Shown piece after piece: positions 14,480-23,744 of a stretch of DNA of 64,000 nt. The DNA is from an uncultured Clostridia bacterium. Lineage in GTDB: Bacteria; Bacillota; Clostridia; Christensenellales; UBA1242. The notes under the pieces were generated by a model that saw only the letters and a program-made list of their open reading frames with translations, made no database searches and was not told the DNA's origin. Each line of letters opens with the position of its first letter. Position 1 is the stretch's first letter. The position numbers and the translations under genes were made by a program. The stretch spans positions 70,512-134,511 of the forward strand of contig CALVZQ010000001.1 in assembly GCA_944372585.1 (NCBI GenBank), given 5' to 3'.

Positions 14480-16707
14480 TAAAACATTTTCTTTATTTTT
14501 TCATCGGCCAAAATCAGCAATCTTTTAAGCAAAGTAAACCTCGTTGCTGTGTATTTGTTTGAAACCATGCGTTTGAGATATTGTTTTTCTCCAACAATGA
14601 CAACCATTTTCTTTGCTCTGGTGACTGCAGTGTATATCAAGTTTCGAGTCAGGATTATGCTTGGCCCAGCGATTGCAGGAATTATGATTGTGTCAAATTC
14701 AGAGCCTTGACTTTTGTGTATTGTTATGGCATAAGAAAGTGACAAGTCAATTAGGTCAGGTCGGGTGTATAGACAGATTCTTCCATCTTCAAATTCAACA
14801 ACAACTTCGCTTGTGTTTGGATCAATTGTGGAGATGTAGCCAATGTCTCCATTGAAGACACCTTTTCCTGTTTCATCGGCAAAACGACCATGTTTTTTCC
14901 ATTCAAGGTCATAGTTGTTGCTCATTTGCATGATTTTGTCACCTTCTCTGAAAATTGTGTGTCCAAATTCAACTTGTCGTTTGTTTGGAGAAGGTGGGTT
15001 AATTTTTTCTTGCAAAACCTTGTTCAAATTTTCAATTCCGCATACGCCAGCTTTTAGCGGTGCAAGCACTTGGATTGACTGTGGCTCAACACCCAAAAAT
15101 TTTGGCAAACGAGAAGTGACCAAATCCAAGATTGTGTCTTTGATAACTTCCGGGTCATTTTTGCTGTCAAAAAAGAAATCCATGCTCGTGTTGTCAATGA
15201 GTGGCATTTTACCTTCGTTGATAAGGTGGGCATTTGTGATGATCAAACTCTTTTCGCTTTGTCTGAAGATTTTTGTCAGCATACAATATGAAATAACACC
15301 GCTTTGCAGAATGTCTGCCAAAACATTTCCGGCTCCAACACTTGGCAACTGGTCTTTATCACCAACCAAAATCAACTTGCAATCTCTTGGCATCGCTTTC
15401 AAAAGGGAGCACATCAATGCTGCATCAACCATGGAAACCTCGTCAACAATGACAACATCTGTTTTGAGAGGATTGGATTCGTTGTGAACAAAATAACTTT
15501 CATTTGATTGAATGACATTTACTTCCAAAAGTCTGTGAATTGTTTTTGCCTCGTGTCCAGTGCTGTCACTCATTCTTTTTGCTGCACGACCAGTAGGGGC
15601 AACAAGAGACACTTTTTTCTGTTGTGCGGTCAAAATTTCCAAAATACATTTGATGATTGTCGTTTTTCCAGTTCCTGGTCCACCAGTGATTACAAAAACC
15701 CCATTGTTGATTGCTCCAATGATGGCATTTTTTTGTTCTTCATGGAAAGTCATTTGATTTCGTTGTTCAAAATTTGCTATTTCGTCATCAACATTGAATT
15801 CTTCATCTTTTTGGCAGTTTGCCAGCCAGACCAATTTTTGTGCAATGGAGTTTTCATAATAATAATATTTTGACAACAGCACAATTTCAGTGTTATCCAC
15901 CCAGGTTGTCACTGCAGTTCTGTCCAAACACAAAGAATCAAAGGATTCAGTGAATTTTTCTTGATTTTCGTCCAAAGGAAGTTCCAAACTTTCAGCAGAT
16001 TGTTCAAGTAACATCTTTTTTGGAAGATAGGTGTTGCCATTTTTCTCACAAGAGGTTTTGAGCACATGGATAAGCCCTGCTCTTATGCGGAACAGCGAAT
16101 CTTTTGGAAGTCCTGCATTCTGTGCAATCTTATCTGCAGTGGCAAAGCCGATCCCGTCAATGTCTTCCACAAGTTTATATGGATTGTTTTTCACAATGTC
16201 CGTTGTTTTTTCGTGATAGACGTTGTAAATTTTCAGTGCCATATTTGTTGTTATGTTGAAATTTTGCAAAAACATGATTGTGTTTTGAACTTCTCTATGT
16301 TCTTTGAAAGAATACCCAATTTCTGTTGCTTTCTTTGGACTGATTCCAGAAATTTCAGCAAGTTTTTGAGGGGTATATTCCAAAACGTCCAATGTGTCTT
16401 GTCCAAAGTGCTCGACAATTTTTTTTGCTGTTATTGGTCCAACTCCTCTGATCAATCCACTGCCCAAATATTTCTCAATTCCAGAAAGAGATTTTGGCAT
16501 TGAAATTTCATAGGTGTCGAATCGGTATTGAATTCCATATTTCGTCTTTTCATATTTTCCGTCAAGTGTCACGAGAGAGCCAACTTGAATATCAATAAAT
16601 TTGCCTACAACTGTGACAATGGAATCATCTTTTTCCAATCTTGCCACTGTGTAGCCATTTTCGTCATTTCTATATACAATATCTTCAATTGTTCCTGTTA
16701 AAGCCAT
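14479..16707 (-). CDS. recD2: RecD2 family helicase
   Basis: 742 residues, ATG at 16707. An N-terminal OB-like domain is followed by helix-hairpin-helix segments (GSGLIRGVGPITAKKIVEHFG and LVEDIDGIGFATADKIA), then SF1B helicase motifs: Walker A GGPGTGKTT near 343, VIVDEVSMVD, ILVGDKDQLPSVGAGNVL, and the C-terminal UvrD-like YAITIHKSQGSEF. RecD2 is a 5'-3' DNA helicase used in replication-fork and mismatch-repair-linked processes in bacteria without RecBC. The -10 ends six bases before the ATG, so the mRNA should be leaderless. Confidence 0.95.
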   Translation of the reverse strand: MALTGTIEDIVYRNDENGYTVARLEKDDSIVTVVGKFIDIQVGSLVTLDGKYEKTKYGIQYRFDTYEISMPKSLSGIEKYLGSGLIRGVGPITAKKIVEHFGQDTLDVLEYTPQKLAEISGISPKKATEIGYSFKEHREVQNTIMFLQNFNITTNMALKIYNVYHEKTTDIVKNNPYKLVEDIDGIGFATADKIAQNAGLPKDSLFRIRAGLIHVLKTSCEKNGNTYLPKKMLLEQSAESLELPLDENQEKFTESFDSLCLDRTAVTTWVDNTEIVLLSKYYYYENSIAQKLVWLANCQKDEEFNVDDEIANFEQRNQMTFHEEQKNAIIGAINNGVFVITGGPGTGKTTIIKCILEILTAQQKKVSLVAPTGRAAKRMSDSTGHEAKTIHRLLEVNVIQSNESYFVHNESNPLKTDVVIVDEVSMVDAALMCSLLKAMPRDCKLILVGDKDQLPSVGAGNVLADILQSGVISYCMLTKIFRQSEKSLIITNAHLINEGKMPLIDNTSMDFFFDSKNDPEVIKDTILDLVTSRLPKFLGVEPQSIQVLAPLKAGVCGIENLNKVLQEKINPPSPNKRQVEFGHTIFREGDKIMQMSNNYDLEWKKHGRFADETGKGVFNGDIGYISTIDPNTSEVVVEFEDGRICLYTRPDLIDLSLSYAITIHKSQGSEFDTIIIPAIAGPSIILTRNLIYTAVTRAKKMVVIVGEKQYLKRMVSNKYTATRFTLLKRLLILADEKIKKMF

Positions 16708-16713
16708 ACATCT

Positions 16714-16742
16714 ATTTTAAGGCTTTTTCTTTTGAAAAGCAA
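16714..16742 (-). promoter_or_regulatory. recD2 promoter (leaderless mRNA)
   Basis: Minus strand TTGCTT (16737-16742), exactly 17 bases, TAAAAT (16714-16719), then six bases to the ATG at 16707. No Shine-Dalgarno can fit in the transcript. Confidence 0.75.
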
Positions 16743-16851
16743 GCAAAACAACCGATTGTTTCTTTTCTTTGGTTTTCGCTTGCACTTCTTTTGCGAAGAA
16801 TTCACAAATTTGATTTTTTCATAACTTTTTGTTTTAAATTAGGTAAATCAG

Positions 16852-16880
16852 TTGCAAATTTTGATGTCATTTTATATAAT
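16852..16880 (+). promoter_or_regulatory. marR promoter (leaderless mRNA)
   Basis: TTGCAA (16852-16857), 17-base spacer, TATAAT (16875-16880), seven bases, ATG 16888. The interval 16743-16851 between this and the recD2 promoter shows nothing else. Confidence 0.75.
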
Positions 16881-16887
16881 TGTTCAT

Positions 16888-17271
16888 ATGAAAAATGTTG
16901 ACAAGATAATTGAAATTGAAGCTTTGACAGAAAACCTTACAAAACACTTTGCAAAAAACAATTTGCTTCGCATTAAGGTTTTGTATTTTATCTCACAATA
17001 TGAAAATCTGTCTGTCAGCATGATTATTGACAAACTTGGCTTGAAGAAATCTAATTTTGCGTTGATGACCAAGGCACTTGAGGAAGAAGGTCTTGTTATG
17101 TCCAAACAAGGAGAGATTGACAAACGATGTCGCATGATGTTTTTGACAGAAAAAGGCAAGAGGGAACTTGCCGATTTCATTCAATCTCTTGATGAGTTTT
17201 TTGGAGAAGCAAACTCAGAAGTTGAGCACTCTCTTGAAACTCTGTCAATATATCTTAACAAGAAGATATGA
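16888..17271 (+). CDS. MarR family transcriptional regulator
   Basis: 127 residues from ATG 16888; an in-frame TTG at 16852 is rejected because it lies in the -35 element. The winged helix is LSVSMIIDKLGLKKSNFALMTKALEEEGLV with wing KQGEIDKRCRMMFLTEKGKREL, the classic MarR DxRxxxxxLTxxG pattern. Long helices at both ends form the dimer interface. It probably represses its own promoter in response to small ligands; no enzyme gene for such a ligand is adjacent. It ends a few bases before the cysS ribosome-binding site, so the two may be co-transcribed. Confidence 0.88.
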   Translation: MKNVDKIIEIEALTENLTKHFAKNNLLRIKVLYFISQYENLSVSMIIDKLGLKKSNFALMTKALEEEGLVMSKQGEIDKRCRMMFLTEKGKRELADFIQSLDEFFGEANSEVEHSLETLSIYLNKKI

Positions 17272-17288
17272 TTTGTTTGGAGGAAAAT

Positions 17289-18647
17289 ATGGTTAAATTT
17301 TATAATTCGCTTACAAGAAGAAAAGAAGAAGTCCCTTCACATGACGGAAAGGTTGTGAAGATGTATTCTTGTGGGCCGACAGTTTATTATTATCCACATA
17401 TAGGAAATTTCAGAGCCTATCTTTTTATGGATAACATTAGAAGAGTTTTGAAATATAATGGCTATAAACTTGATGGAGTCATGAACATAACCGATGTTGG
17501 ACATTTGACATCAGATGCGGACGAAGGCGAGGACAAAATGATGGTGGCTTCCAAGAGAGAACATAAGACTCCTTGGGAAATTGCAAAGTTTTACACCGAT
17601 GTTTTCATGAACGATGCAAAGGCACTCAACATTGATTTGCCAGAGCATATTGTTCCAGCAACAAGTGTCATTCCAGAAATGATTAAATTTGTTCAAGGTT
17701 TGCTTGAAAAGGGCTATGCCTATGAGACAAGCAAAGGAATCTATTTTGATATAGAAAAATTTGAAGACTATGGTCGTCTTTCTGGCATGGACATTCGTGA
17801 AAAACTTGCGGGAGCCAGAATTGATGTTGATGAAGAAAAACATTCTCCTTATGATTTTGTTCTTTGGGTCAAAGCACCAAAAGAGCACATTATGCAATGG
17901 GAAAGCCCTTGGGGTATGGGTTATCCTGGTTGGCACATTGAATGTTCTGTCATTGGAGATAAATATCTTGGCGAAACGATCGATATTCACACGGGCGGAG
18001 TTGACCACAAGCCAGTTCATCATGAAAATGAAATTGCTCAAAGCAACTGCTATTATGGACATCAAGTTGTCAAAATGTGGATGCATCTTGAATTTTTGCA
18101 GGTAGATGGTGGAAAAATGAGCAAAAGTCTTGGAAATCTTTACACGCTTTCTGATTTAAAGCAAAAAGGTTATGAACCAGAAGTTTTCCGTTTCTTCTAT
18201 TTCATGGCACATTATTCAAAACAACAAAATTTCACATTTGAAGCACTTGATATGGCAAAAAGCACATTAAAATCAATCAAAAATTTGGTTGCAGAACATA
18301 AGAAAGGGACGGCAAATGTTGACACTGCGGAATATGAAAAAGAATTTTTGGAAAGTGTCAATGATGATTTGAATATGCCAAAAGCAATTGCAACAGTTTT
18401 GAAAATGCTGAAAGAAGAAAGAAGCAAAAATGTTTATGAAACATTCCTCAAATTCAATCAAATTTTGGGGATTGATTTGGAAGAAAAACAGGAGATACCA
18501 GAGACAGTTCAGAAAAAGGCTGAAGAGAGATGGTTGGCAAAGAAGAACAAAGATTTTGCTTTGGCAGACAAATTGAGAACTGAAATCTCAGAACTTGGAT
18601 ATGAGATTAAGGACACAAGAGAAGGTTATCAAATTAATAAAAAATAA
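17289..18647 (+). CDS. cysS: Cysteinyl-tRNA synthetase
   Basis: 452 residues from ATG 17289, selected by GGAGG six bases upstream rather than the earlier in-frame ATG at 17268. Class I motifs: zinc Cys28 in SCGPTVY, the HIGH-like PHIGN at 36-40, WHIECS with further zinc ligands, HHENEIAQS, and KMSKS in GGKMSKSLGN near 275. It charges tRNA-Cys. The length is slightly below the usual 460-470. Downstream lies a strong terminator shared with the convergent comF copy 2. Confidence 0.96.
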   Translation: MVKFYNSLTRRKEEVPSHDGKVVKMYSCGPTVYYYPHIGNFRAYLFMDNIRRVLKYNGYKLDGVMNITDVGHLTSDADEGEDKMMVASKREHKTPWEIAKFYTDVFMNDAKALNIDLPEHIVPATSVIPEMIKFVQGLLEKGYAYETSKGIYFDIEKFEDYGRLSGMDIREKLAGARIDVDEEKHSPYDFVLWVKAPKEHIMQWESPWGMGYPGWHIECSVIGDKYLGETIDIHTGGVDHKPVHHENEIAQSNCYYGHQVVKMWMHLEFLQVDGGKMSKSLGNLYTLSDLKQKGYEPEVFRFFYFMAHYSKQQNFTFEALDMAKSTLKSIKNLVAEHKKGTANVDTAEYEKEFLESVNDDLNMPKAIATVLKMLKEERSKNVYETFLKFNQILGIDLEEKQEIPETVQKKAEERWLAKKNKDFALADKLRTEISELGYEIKDTREGYQINKK

Positions 18648-18673
18648 AGCGTGAAAATCATGCTTTATTTTTT
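18646..18673. terminator. Terminator between cysS and comF copy 2
   Basis: AAAGCGTG (18646-18653), loop AAAAT, CATGCTTT (18659-18666), then ATTTTTTG. It serves cysS; T/A-rich flanks also serve the minus-strand gene. Confidence 0.75.
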
Positions 18674-18693
18674 GTTTGTTATTTTTTGTTTTT

Positions 18694-19379
18694 TCATTTA
18701 ATTTTCAATTTGTTTCTTGCAATGCCACAGACATAGACATTTTGCACCTTTTTTGAAATCAGTTTGGAACAATAGTTGACTGTTGCACAAGTTGTGATGA
18801 TGTCATCAACAATCAAAACATTTTGACTTTTCTTGAGTGGATATGATTGGAGGGTGTAAAGCCCTTCCATTTTCTCCTGTCGTTCACGATAGGAAGAATA
18901 TTTTTGCTCTTTGTCATCTCGTTCTTTGTTAAAAATTGACACGACTTCCACATTGAGCAATTTTCCAATTTCTTCTGCAAGAAGTTTTGATTGATTGAAA
19001 CTTCTTCTTTTTTCCTTTTTCTTTGTCATTGGAATGAAAGTTATCAAATCAATCTGGACCCCGCTTTCTGCAATTTCTCTGACAATAAACTTTGCAAAAG
19101 CCTTTGCTTTGTATCTTTGATTGTTTTCTTTATATCCCAATACGGCATTACGAACGACACCTTCATAAACAAAAGGACAAAACGCTTTTTTGAAATATCT
19201 TTTGTTCTTTTGACAAACATCACAAATGGTCGCTTCGTTATCAATTGGTTCATCACACACAAGACATTTGTTTTTGTTGTTGAAAGACAAAACCTTTTCA
19301 CATTCGTCACAATATGGTTTGTTCTGGAAATCGGGTATGTCCTGTCCACAGAATATGCATTTACATTCCTCTGGAAAGA
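18694..19379 (-). repeat. Inverted comF repeat, right copy
   Basis: Partner of 13771-14456; see that entry for the extent of identity. Confidence 0.85.
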
Positions 19380-19413
19380 TTAAATTTTTGATTGCTGAAA
19401 TAAGTTTTCTCAT
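18694..19413 (-). CDS. comF: ComF family phosphoribosyltransferase-like protein, copy 2
   Basis: 239 residues on the minus strand, start 19413. After a distinct short N-terminus (MRKLISAIKNLIF) it follows copy 1 almost residue for residue, including the four CxxC pairs and the altered PRPP loop VDDIITTCAT. The differences are mostly conservative. It lies 24 bases downstream of the P-type ATPase gene on the same strand and is probably co-transcribed with it. Retention of both copies with intact frames implies selection or a very recent duplication. Confidence 0.88.
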   Translation of the reverse strand: MRKLISAIKNLIFPEECKCIFCGQDIPDFQNKPYCDECEKVLSFNNKNKCLVCDEPIDNEATICDVCQKNKRYFKKAFCPFVYEGVVRNAVLGYKENNQRYKAKAFAKFIVREIAESGVQIDLITFIPMTKKKEKRRSFNQSKLLAEEIGKLLNVEVVSIFNKERDDKEQKYSSYRERQEKMEGLYTLQSYPLKKSQNVLIVDDIITTCATVNYCSKLISKKVQNVYVCGIARNKLKIK

Positions 19414-19437
19414 AAGTTCCTTAATAAAAAAATCAAA

Positions 19438-22236
19438 TTATGCATTTGATTTTTTCTTTATTTTTATATTTTTTGTTCCAACATATTTTTCTTTAGTTGT
19501 TTTCTCTTTTGTTGATGTGTCCGAAGTTTTCTTTGTTGTTGATGATTTCTTGGTCTTGGTTGAACCTTTTTTGTTTGGAGAAGATGGTTGTTCTTGAGCA
19601 GGTTCAACTTCAATTTCTTGGTTTGAAGTAGAGTCTTTTTCTTGCGTGGACTTTTTATTGGTTTGTTTGAGTGTTGACATCAATTTTTCATCTTCATCCA
19701 AGTCATCAAAAGTTTCTTCTTTTGAAAATTTTGATGTTATTTTTTGCCACAAATCTATTTTTTTCTTTTTCTTTGGTTTTTCTTCCAAGTTTTCAGCAAT
19801 TTCCGTATTTTGTGCATCTTTTGCATTCATTGCCATTTTTATTTTTTGGCGTTGGGTCAGCCATTCTTTCAAATAGAATGCTCCAACAATTATCAAAATT
19901 GTGCAAAGTAGTAATGTTACAAGTGTTGTCATGACTGGGAATGTGTATGAGGTGATTGAGAAGAATTTTCCAAGACCGCACAAGCAAGAGATGATTAACA
20001 CTGCGGAAATTGTCACACAACCAATTCTAAGCCAGTTCAATGGCCAGCATATCCAAACCAAGTTGATATATCCAACGAATGTCAAAAGCAAGGTGCAAAG
20101 TGAAGTGTATTCTTCAGGCAAAAGTGTTGTGGTGTTTTCATTCAAAATCAAAACAATCAAAATGTTGACATACATGAGAAGCGCGCAAGGAATTGACTTT
20201 TTCAAAACCTGCGGAATGAAATTTCCTCGAATCAACTCGTTATTTGGCTGGAACGTTAAGATGAATGATGGCACACCAATGACAAACATTTCAAGAAGAA
20301 GCAATTGTTTTGGTGTGAAAGGATACGAGATTCTCAAGACAAGGGTTGTTATGCAAAGCATGATTGTGAACAAAGTTTTCATCAAATACAGCACTGAAGA
20401 GTGTTGAACATTGTTGACAATTTGTCTTCCTTCTTTGACAATTGATGGGAGAGCAGAAAAGTTGCTTTCCATAAGAACCAAGTGAGAGATGTTTCTTGCC
20501 ACTTCACTTCCATCAGCCATAGCAATGGAACAATTGGCTTCTTTGAGAGCTAAGGTGTCATTGACGCCATCTCCTGTCATTGCAACAACATTTCCCTGTG
20601 TTTTCAATGTTTTGACAATGACGTGTTTTTGTTCTGGGGTCACACGTCCGAAAACAGTGAATTTGTTTGCAATTTGTGCAACTTCTTGAATGCTCATATT
20701 TTCCAAAGAGATGTATTTGTCACTGTTTTCAACCCCAACTCTCTTGGCAATTTTTGAAACTGTCAGGGCATCATCACCAGAGATGATTTTGATGTCAACA
20801 TTGTTTTCTTTGAACCATGCAATTGTTTCCACTGCATCTTTTCTGATATGGTCTTCAAGGACAAAGAATGCGACAAGTTTTCCTCTCTTGCCAGCAGATT
20901 TTTCGGTGTACGGGTTGGTGTCTTCAACAAGTGAAATCACACGCAAACCTTTTTCCATGTATTGATTCATCAAATTTTTTTGTTGTGCAGTCATTGTGCA
21001 TTTGATGAAGCCTATGGCACCGATATAATATGTTTTTCCGTTTTTCAAAGTTGTGGCGCTGTATTTTCTTTGAGAAGAAAATTCAATAATGTCTTTGACA
21101 TCGGTATTAGGTTCTTTCCCAAAATGTTCAACAAGCGCAACACTTGTGGCATTCATAGTTTTTTGGTGAGATAGAATGGTTTTCATGACTTGTTCTATCT
21201 TGTCTGATGTGAAGTTGTTTTGAGGTATCACTTCCACAACGTTCATGGTTCCATCTGTTATTGTTCCAGTTTTGTCAAGACACAAAACATTTGCCCTTGC
21301 AAGCATTTCAATTGAATATAGGTTTTTCACCAGTGTTTTCTTTTTGGAAAGTTTGATGACTCCGACAGACAAACCGACGGTGATGAGCAAATACATTCCC
21401 GCAGGAATCATTCCGGTGAGAGCCCCACTGGTGCTTGTGATTGCTTCTTCAATTGTCGTTCCCGTCATATAGATTTCTTTGAAACAAGTCAAAACACCAA
21501 TTGGAATCAAAATGATGATGATGATTTTGATCAAACTGTTCAAGTCTTTGAAAAGGTTTGATGTTTGTGGTTTGAAATCTTTTGTTCTTTCTGCAACTGT
21601 TTGAATGTAATTGTTTTTGCCCACTTTGTCAACTCTTGCATAGCAAAGCCCAGAAACCAAAAAACTTCCTGCAAGGAGGTAGTCTCCTTCTTCTTTTTTG
21701 ATGAGGTTTGACTCTCCAGTGAGCAAACTTTCATTGGCTTCAACTTTGCCGTCAATAATGATGCAGTCGGCTGGAATTTGATTTCCGTTTTCAAGCACAA
21801 TTATGTCATCAAGGAGCAGATCTTCACCTTTGACCTCAAGTTGCAATCCCATTCTGATGACTTTGATTTTTGGAGCAGTCACCATTGAAAGTTTTTCAAC
21901 AGCATTTTTTGCTTTTATTTCTTGGAAAATTGATATTGCAGTGTTGGCGATTACCACAAACAAAAAGAGCAAATCACTCCAGGCATTGACGCACATAAGT
22001 GCAATTGCAATGACAAGCCAAATGACATTGAACACTGTGAAGATGTTTTTACAAAAAATTTGAAGATAGCTGTTTGAAGTTTTGATTTTTGTGTCGTTTA
22101 CAAGTTTATGTTCAATCCTTTCGTTGATTTGTTCCTCAGAAAGACCATGCTCCTTATCTGTTTGATAACGAACAATTGGAATGTCTTGCAACATCTGTTT
22201 CTTTTTGTTTGTTTTTGCCTTTTTGATTTTTTTCAT
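19438..22236 (-). CDS. P-type cation-transporting ATPase with long charged tail
   Basis: 932 residues, minus strand. Motifs in order: LLTGES (actuator, near 170), IPAGMYLLITVG in the metal-site membrane helix, DKTGTITDG with the phosphorylated Asp near 319, and MTGDGVNDTLAL near 555, followed by six C-terminal helices. It resembles the CtpE/YfgQ group of HAD-IC ATPases; the transported cation cannot be read, as the usual calcium motif PEGL is PAGM here. After the last helix (about residue 800) is a Lys/Thr/Glu-rich hydrophilic tail of about 130 residues, absent from typical members. TTGACA-17-TAAACT precedes it with a leader of only about seven bases. Confidence 0.88.
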   Translation of the reverse strand: MKKIKKAKTNKKKQMLQDIPIVRYQTDKEHGLSEEQINERIEHKLVNDTKIKTSNSYLQIFCKNIFTVFNVIWLVIAIALMCVNAWSDLLFLFVVIANTAISIFQEIKAKNAVEKLSMVTAPKIKVIRMGLQLEVKGEDLLLDDIIVLENGNQIPADCIIIDGKVEANESLLTGESNLIKKEEGDYLLAGSFLVSGLCYARVDKVGKNNYIQTVAERTKDFKPQTSNLFKDLNSLIKIIIIILIPIGVLTCFKEIYMTGTTIEEAITSTSGALTGMIPAGMYLLITVGLSVGVIKLSKKKTLVKNLYSIEMLARANVLCLDKTGTITDGTMNVVEVIPQNNFTSDKIEQVMKTILSHQKTMNATSVALVEHFGKEPNTDVKDIIEFSSQRKYSATTLKNGKTYYIGAIGFIKCTMTAQQKNLMNQYMEKGLRVISLVEDTNPYTEKSAGKRGKLVAFFVLEDHIRKDAVETIAWFKENNVDIKIISGDDALTVSKIAKRVGVENSDKYISLENMSIQEVAQIANKFTVFGRVTPEQKHVIVKTLKTQGNVVAMTGDGVNDTLALKEANCSIAMADGSEVARNISHLVLMESNFSALPSIVKEGRQIVNNVQHSSVLYLMKTLFTIMLCITTLVLRISYPFTPKQLLLLEMFVIGVPSFILTFQPNNELIRGNFIPQVLKKSIPCALLMYVNILIVLILNENTTTLLPEEYTSLCTLLLTFVGYINLVWICWPLNWLRIGCVTISAVLIISCLCGLGKFFSITSYTFPVMTTLVTLLLCTILIIVGAFYLKEWLTQRQKIKMAMNAKDAQNTEIAENLEEKPKKKKKIDLWQKITSKFSKEETFDDLDEDEKLMSTLKQTNKKSTQEKDSTSNQEIEVEPAQEQPSSPNKKGSTKTKKSSTTKKTSDTSTKEKTTKEKYVGTKNIKIKKKSNA

Positions 22237-22250
22237 AATTTTATGTTTTT

Positions 22251-22279
22251 AGTTTATTAAATTTTTAGCAAAATGTCAA
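22251..22279 (-). promoter_or_regulatory. P-type ATPase promoter
   Basis: Minus strand TTGACA (22274-22279), 17 bases, TAAACT (22251-22256). The ATG at 22236 is 14 bases beyond the -10, leaving no room for a Shine-Dalgarno. Confidence 0.7.
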
Positions 22280-22359
22280 ATATAATTGACTTTTTTAGAT
22301 AATTATATTATTTTATTTTTAGATAATTTATGCAAATTAATTTTATAAAATGATGCCAA

Positions 22360-22388
22360 TTGACAAAACCACTCTGTTTTTGTTGAAT
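22360..22388 (+). promoter_or_regulatory. Promoter of the CCA-adding enzyme gene
   Basis: TTGACA (22360-22365), 17 bases, TTGAAT (22383-22388). Good -35, weak -10; the ATG at 22408 has GGAGG in its leader. Confidence 0.5.
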
Positions 22389-22407
22389 GATGTTTTTTGG
22401 AGGCGAA

Positions 22408-23640
22408 ATGTTTATTGAGATTTCGGATAATTTGAAAAAGTTAGCAAAGTTTTTCCCGGAAAATTTGTATATTGTGGGTGGCTTTGTCAGAAACAAGATT
22501 CTTCAAATCGCAGATGGTGATGTTGATCTTGCAAGCAGTGTCAACATTGAAGAAGTCGCAAAACGTTTGAAAGAAAGCGAATTTTCTGTCAAAATCAAAA
22601 ACTTGAAGTTGGGATCAATTTTGATTTCCAAAGGCAAAGAAAATTATGAATATACCGCTTTCAGAAAAGAAATATACGATGAGAATGGAGGGCATTACCC
22701 TGTTCAAGTCAAGATTACTGATAAAATTGAAGAAGATGCTGTTCGCAGAGATTTCACAGTCAATTCAATTTATTACAACATAAACAAAGACGAAATTGTC
22801 GATTTATATCATGGTATTGTTGATTTAAATCAAAAAATCATACGTTGCAATATCAATCCAGATGATATATTGAAGTATGACGGAGAGAGAATTCTTCGTA
22901 TGGTCAGAATTGCTGGAGAGTTGAATTTCAGCATTGATAAAGAAACTTTGAGATCGGCGATCAAATATACATCAAATTTGAAAGAAATCCCAGGCAGTCG
23001 AAAAATGGTCGAAATTGAAAAGATTCTGTATTGTGACAAACGTTACAATCTCAACAAAAAGGGACTCAGAAGGGCTCTTGAACTTTTGAACTTGATGGAG
23101 GTTTGGCAGTATTTTGGTCTTTCTGTCAAAAGAATTAAATATAAAATGGTGTTGAAAACTGAATATAGGTTTTTGGGACTTTTGATTGACATTGTTGACT
23201 CGCACAGACCAGAATGTTTACAAACATTCTTGGAAACTTTCCTCAAAGAACAATTTGGACTCAATCAGTCTTTGATAAAAAAAGTTTTTGTTCTACTCTC
23301 TGGCTATTATAATGCGCTTATGGGAATGAAAAACAAAAATTATTTCTTCAAATATTATCAAGACTGGGAAAATATCTATCCGCTTTTGGGTGCAAAATCA
23401 AAGAGAATTCAAAACAAGTATAACTTTTTTTATAGATATATCATTGAACATGGTCTTGTGATTTCAGTGGCGGATTTGGCAATTAATGCCGGCGACATTA
23501 AGGAAAATTTTCAAAATATTGACAAGAGAAGTTATGAGAGAATTTTAAACAATTTGCTTTCAAAAGTTTTTGATGGAAAAATTGCAAACACAAAAAAAGA
23601 ACTCTTGAAAGAAATAGAAAAGAATTTGCAAAATTATTGA
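22408..23640 (+). CDS. cca: CCA tRNA nucleotidyltransferase
   Basis: 410 residues from ATG 22408, chosen for GGAGG just upstream over an in-frame ATG at 22387. Class II head-domain motifs: YIVGGFVRNKIL, DVDLASS (metal-binding DxD), EYTAFRKE, EEDAVRRDFTVNSIYYN and YDGERILRMVR. It adds or repairs the 3' CCA of tRNAs. The tRNA-Glu in this window already encodes CCA, whereas the tRNA-like element at 6463 does not and would need this enzyme to function. A terminator follows directly. Confidence 0.93.
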   Translation: MFIEISDNLKKLAKFFPENLYIVGGFVRNKILQIADGDVDLASSVNIEEVAKRLKESEFSVKIKNLKLGSILISKGKENYEYTAFRKEIYDENGGHYPVQVKITDKIEEDAVRRDFTVNSIYYNINKDEIVDLYHGIVDLNQKIIRCNINPDDILKYDGERILRMVRIAGELNFSIDKETLRSAIKYTSNLKEIPGSRKMVEIEKILYCDKRYNLNKKGLRRALELLNLMEVWQYFGLSVKRIKYKMVLKTEYRFLGLLIDIVDSHRPECLQTFLETFLKEQFGLNQSLIKKVFVLLSGYYNALMGMKNKNYFFKYYQDWENIYPLLGAKSKRIQNKYNFFYRYIIEHGLVISVADLAINAGDIKENFQNIDKRSYERILNNLLSKVFDGKIANTKKELLKEIEKNLQNY

Positions 23641-23665
23641 TTTATTCAATAATTTTTTCTTTTTT
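23634..23665 (+). terminator. cca terminator
   Basis: TTATTGA (23634-23640), loop TTTAT, TCAATAA (23646-23652), then TTTTTTCTTTTTTT. The stop codon lies in the 5' arm. Confidence 0.75.
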
Positions 23666-23744
23666 TTATATTTTTTTGTTTTCTTTTTTGCGTTGCGGTT
23701 TTTTGACGTTTAATATTTTTGTTTTTATTTGACATAATATTTCT

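Noticed and set aside
15508..15873. Long open frame antisense to recD2
   Set aside because: It lies entirely within a certain gene, has no ribosome-binding site, and its protein is low-complexity shadow translation.
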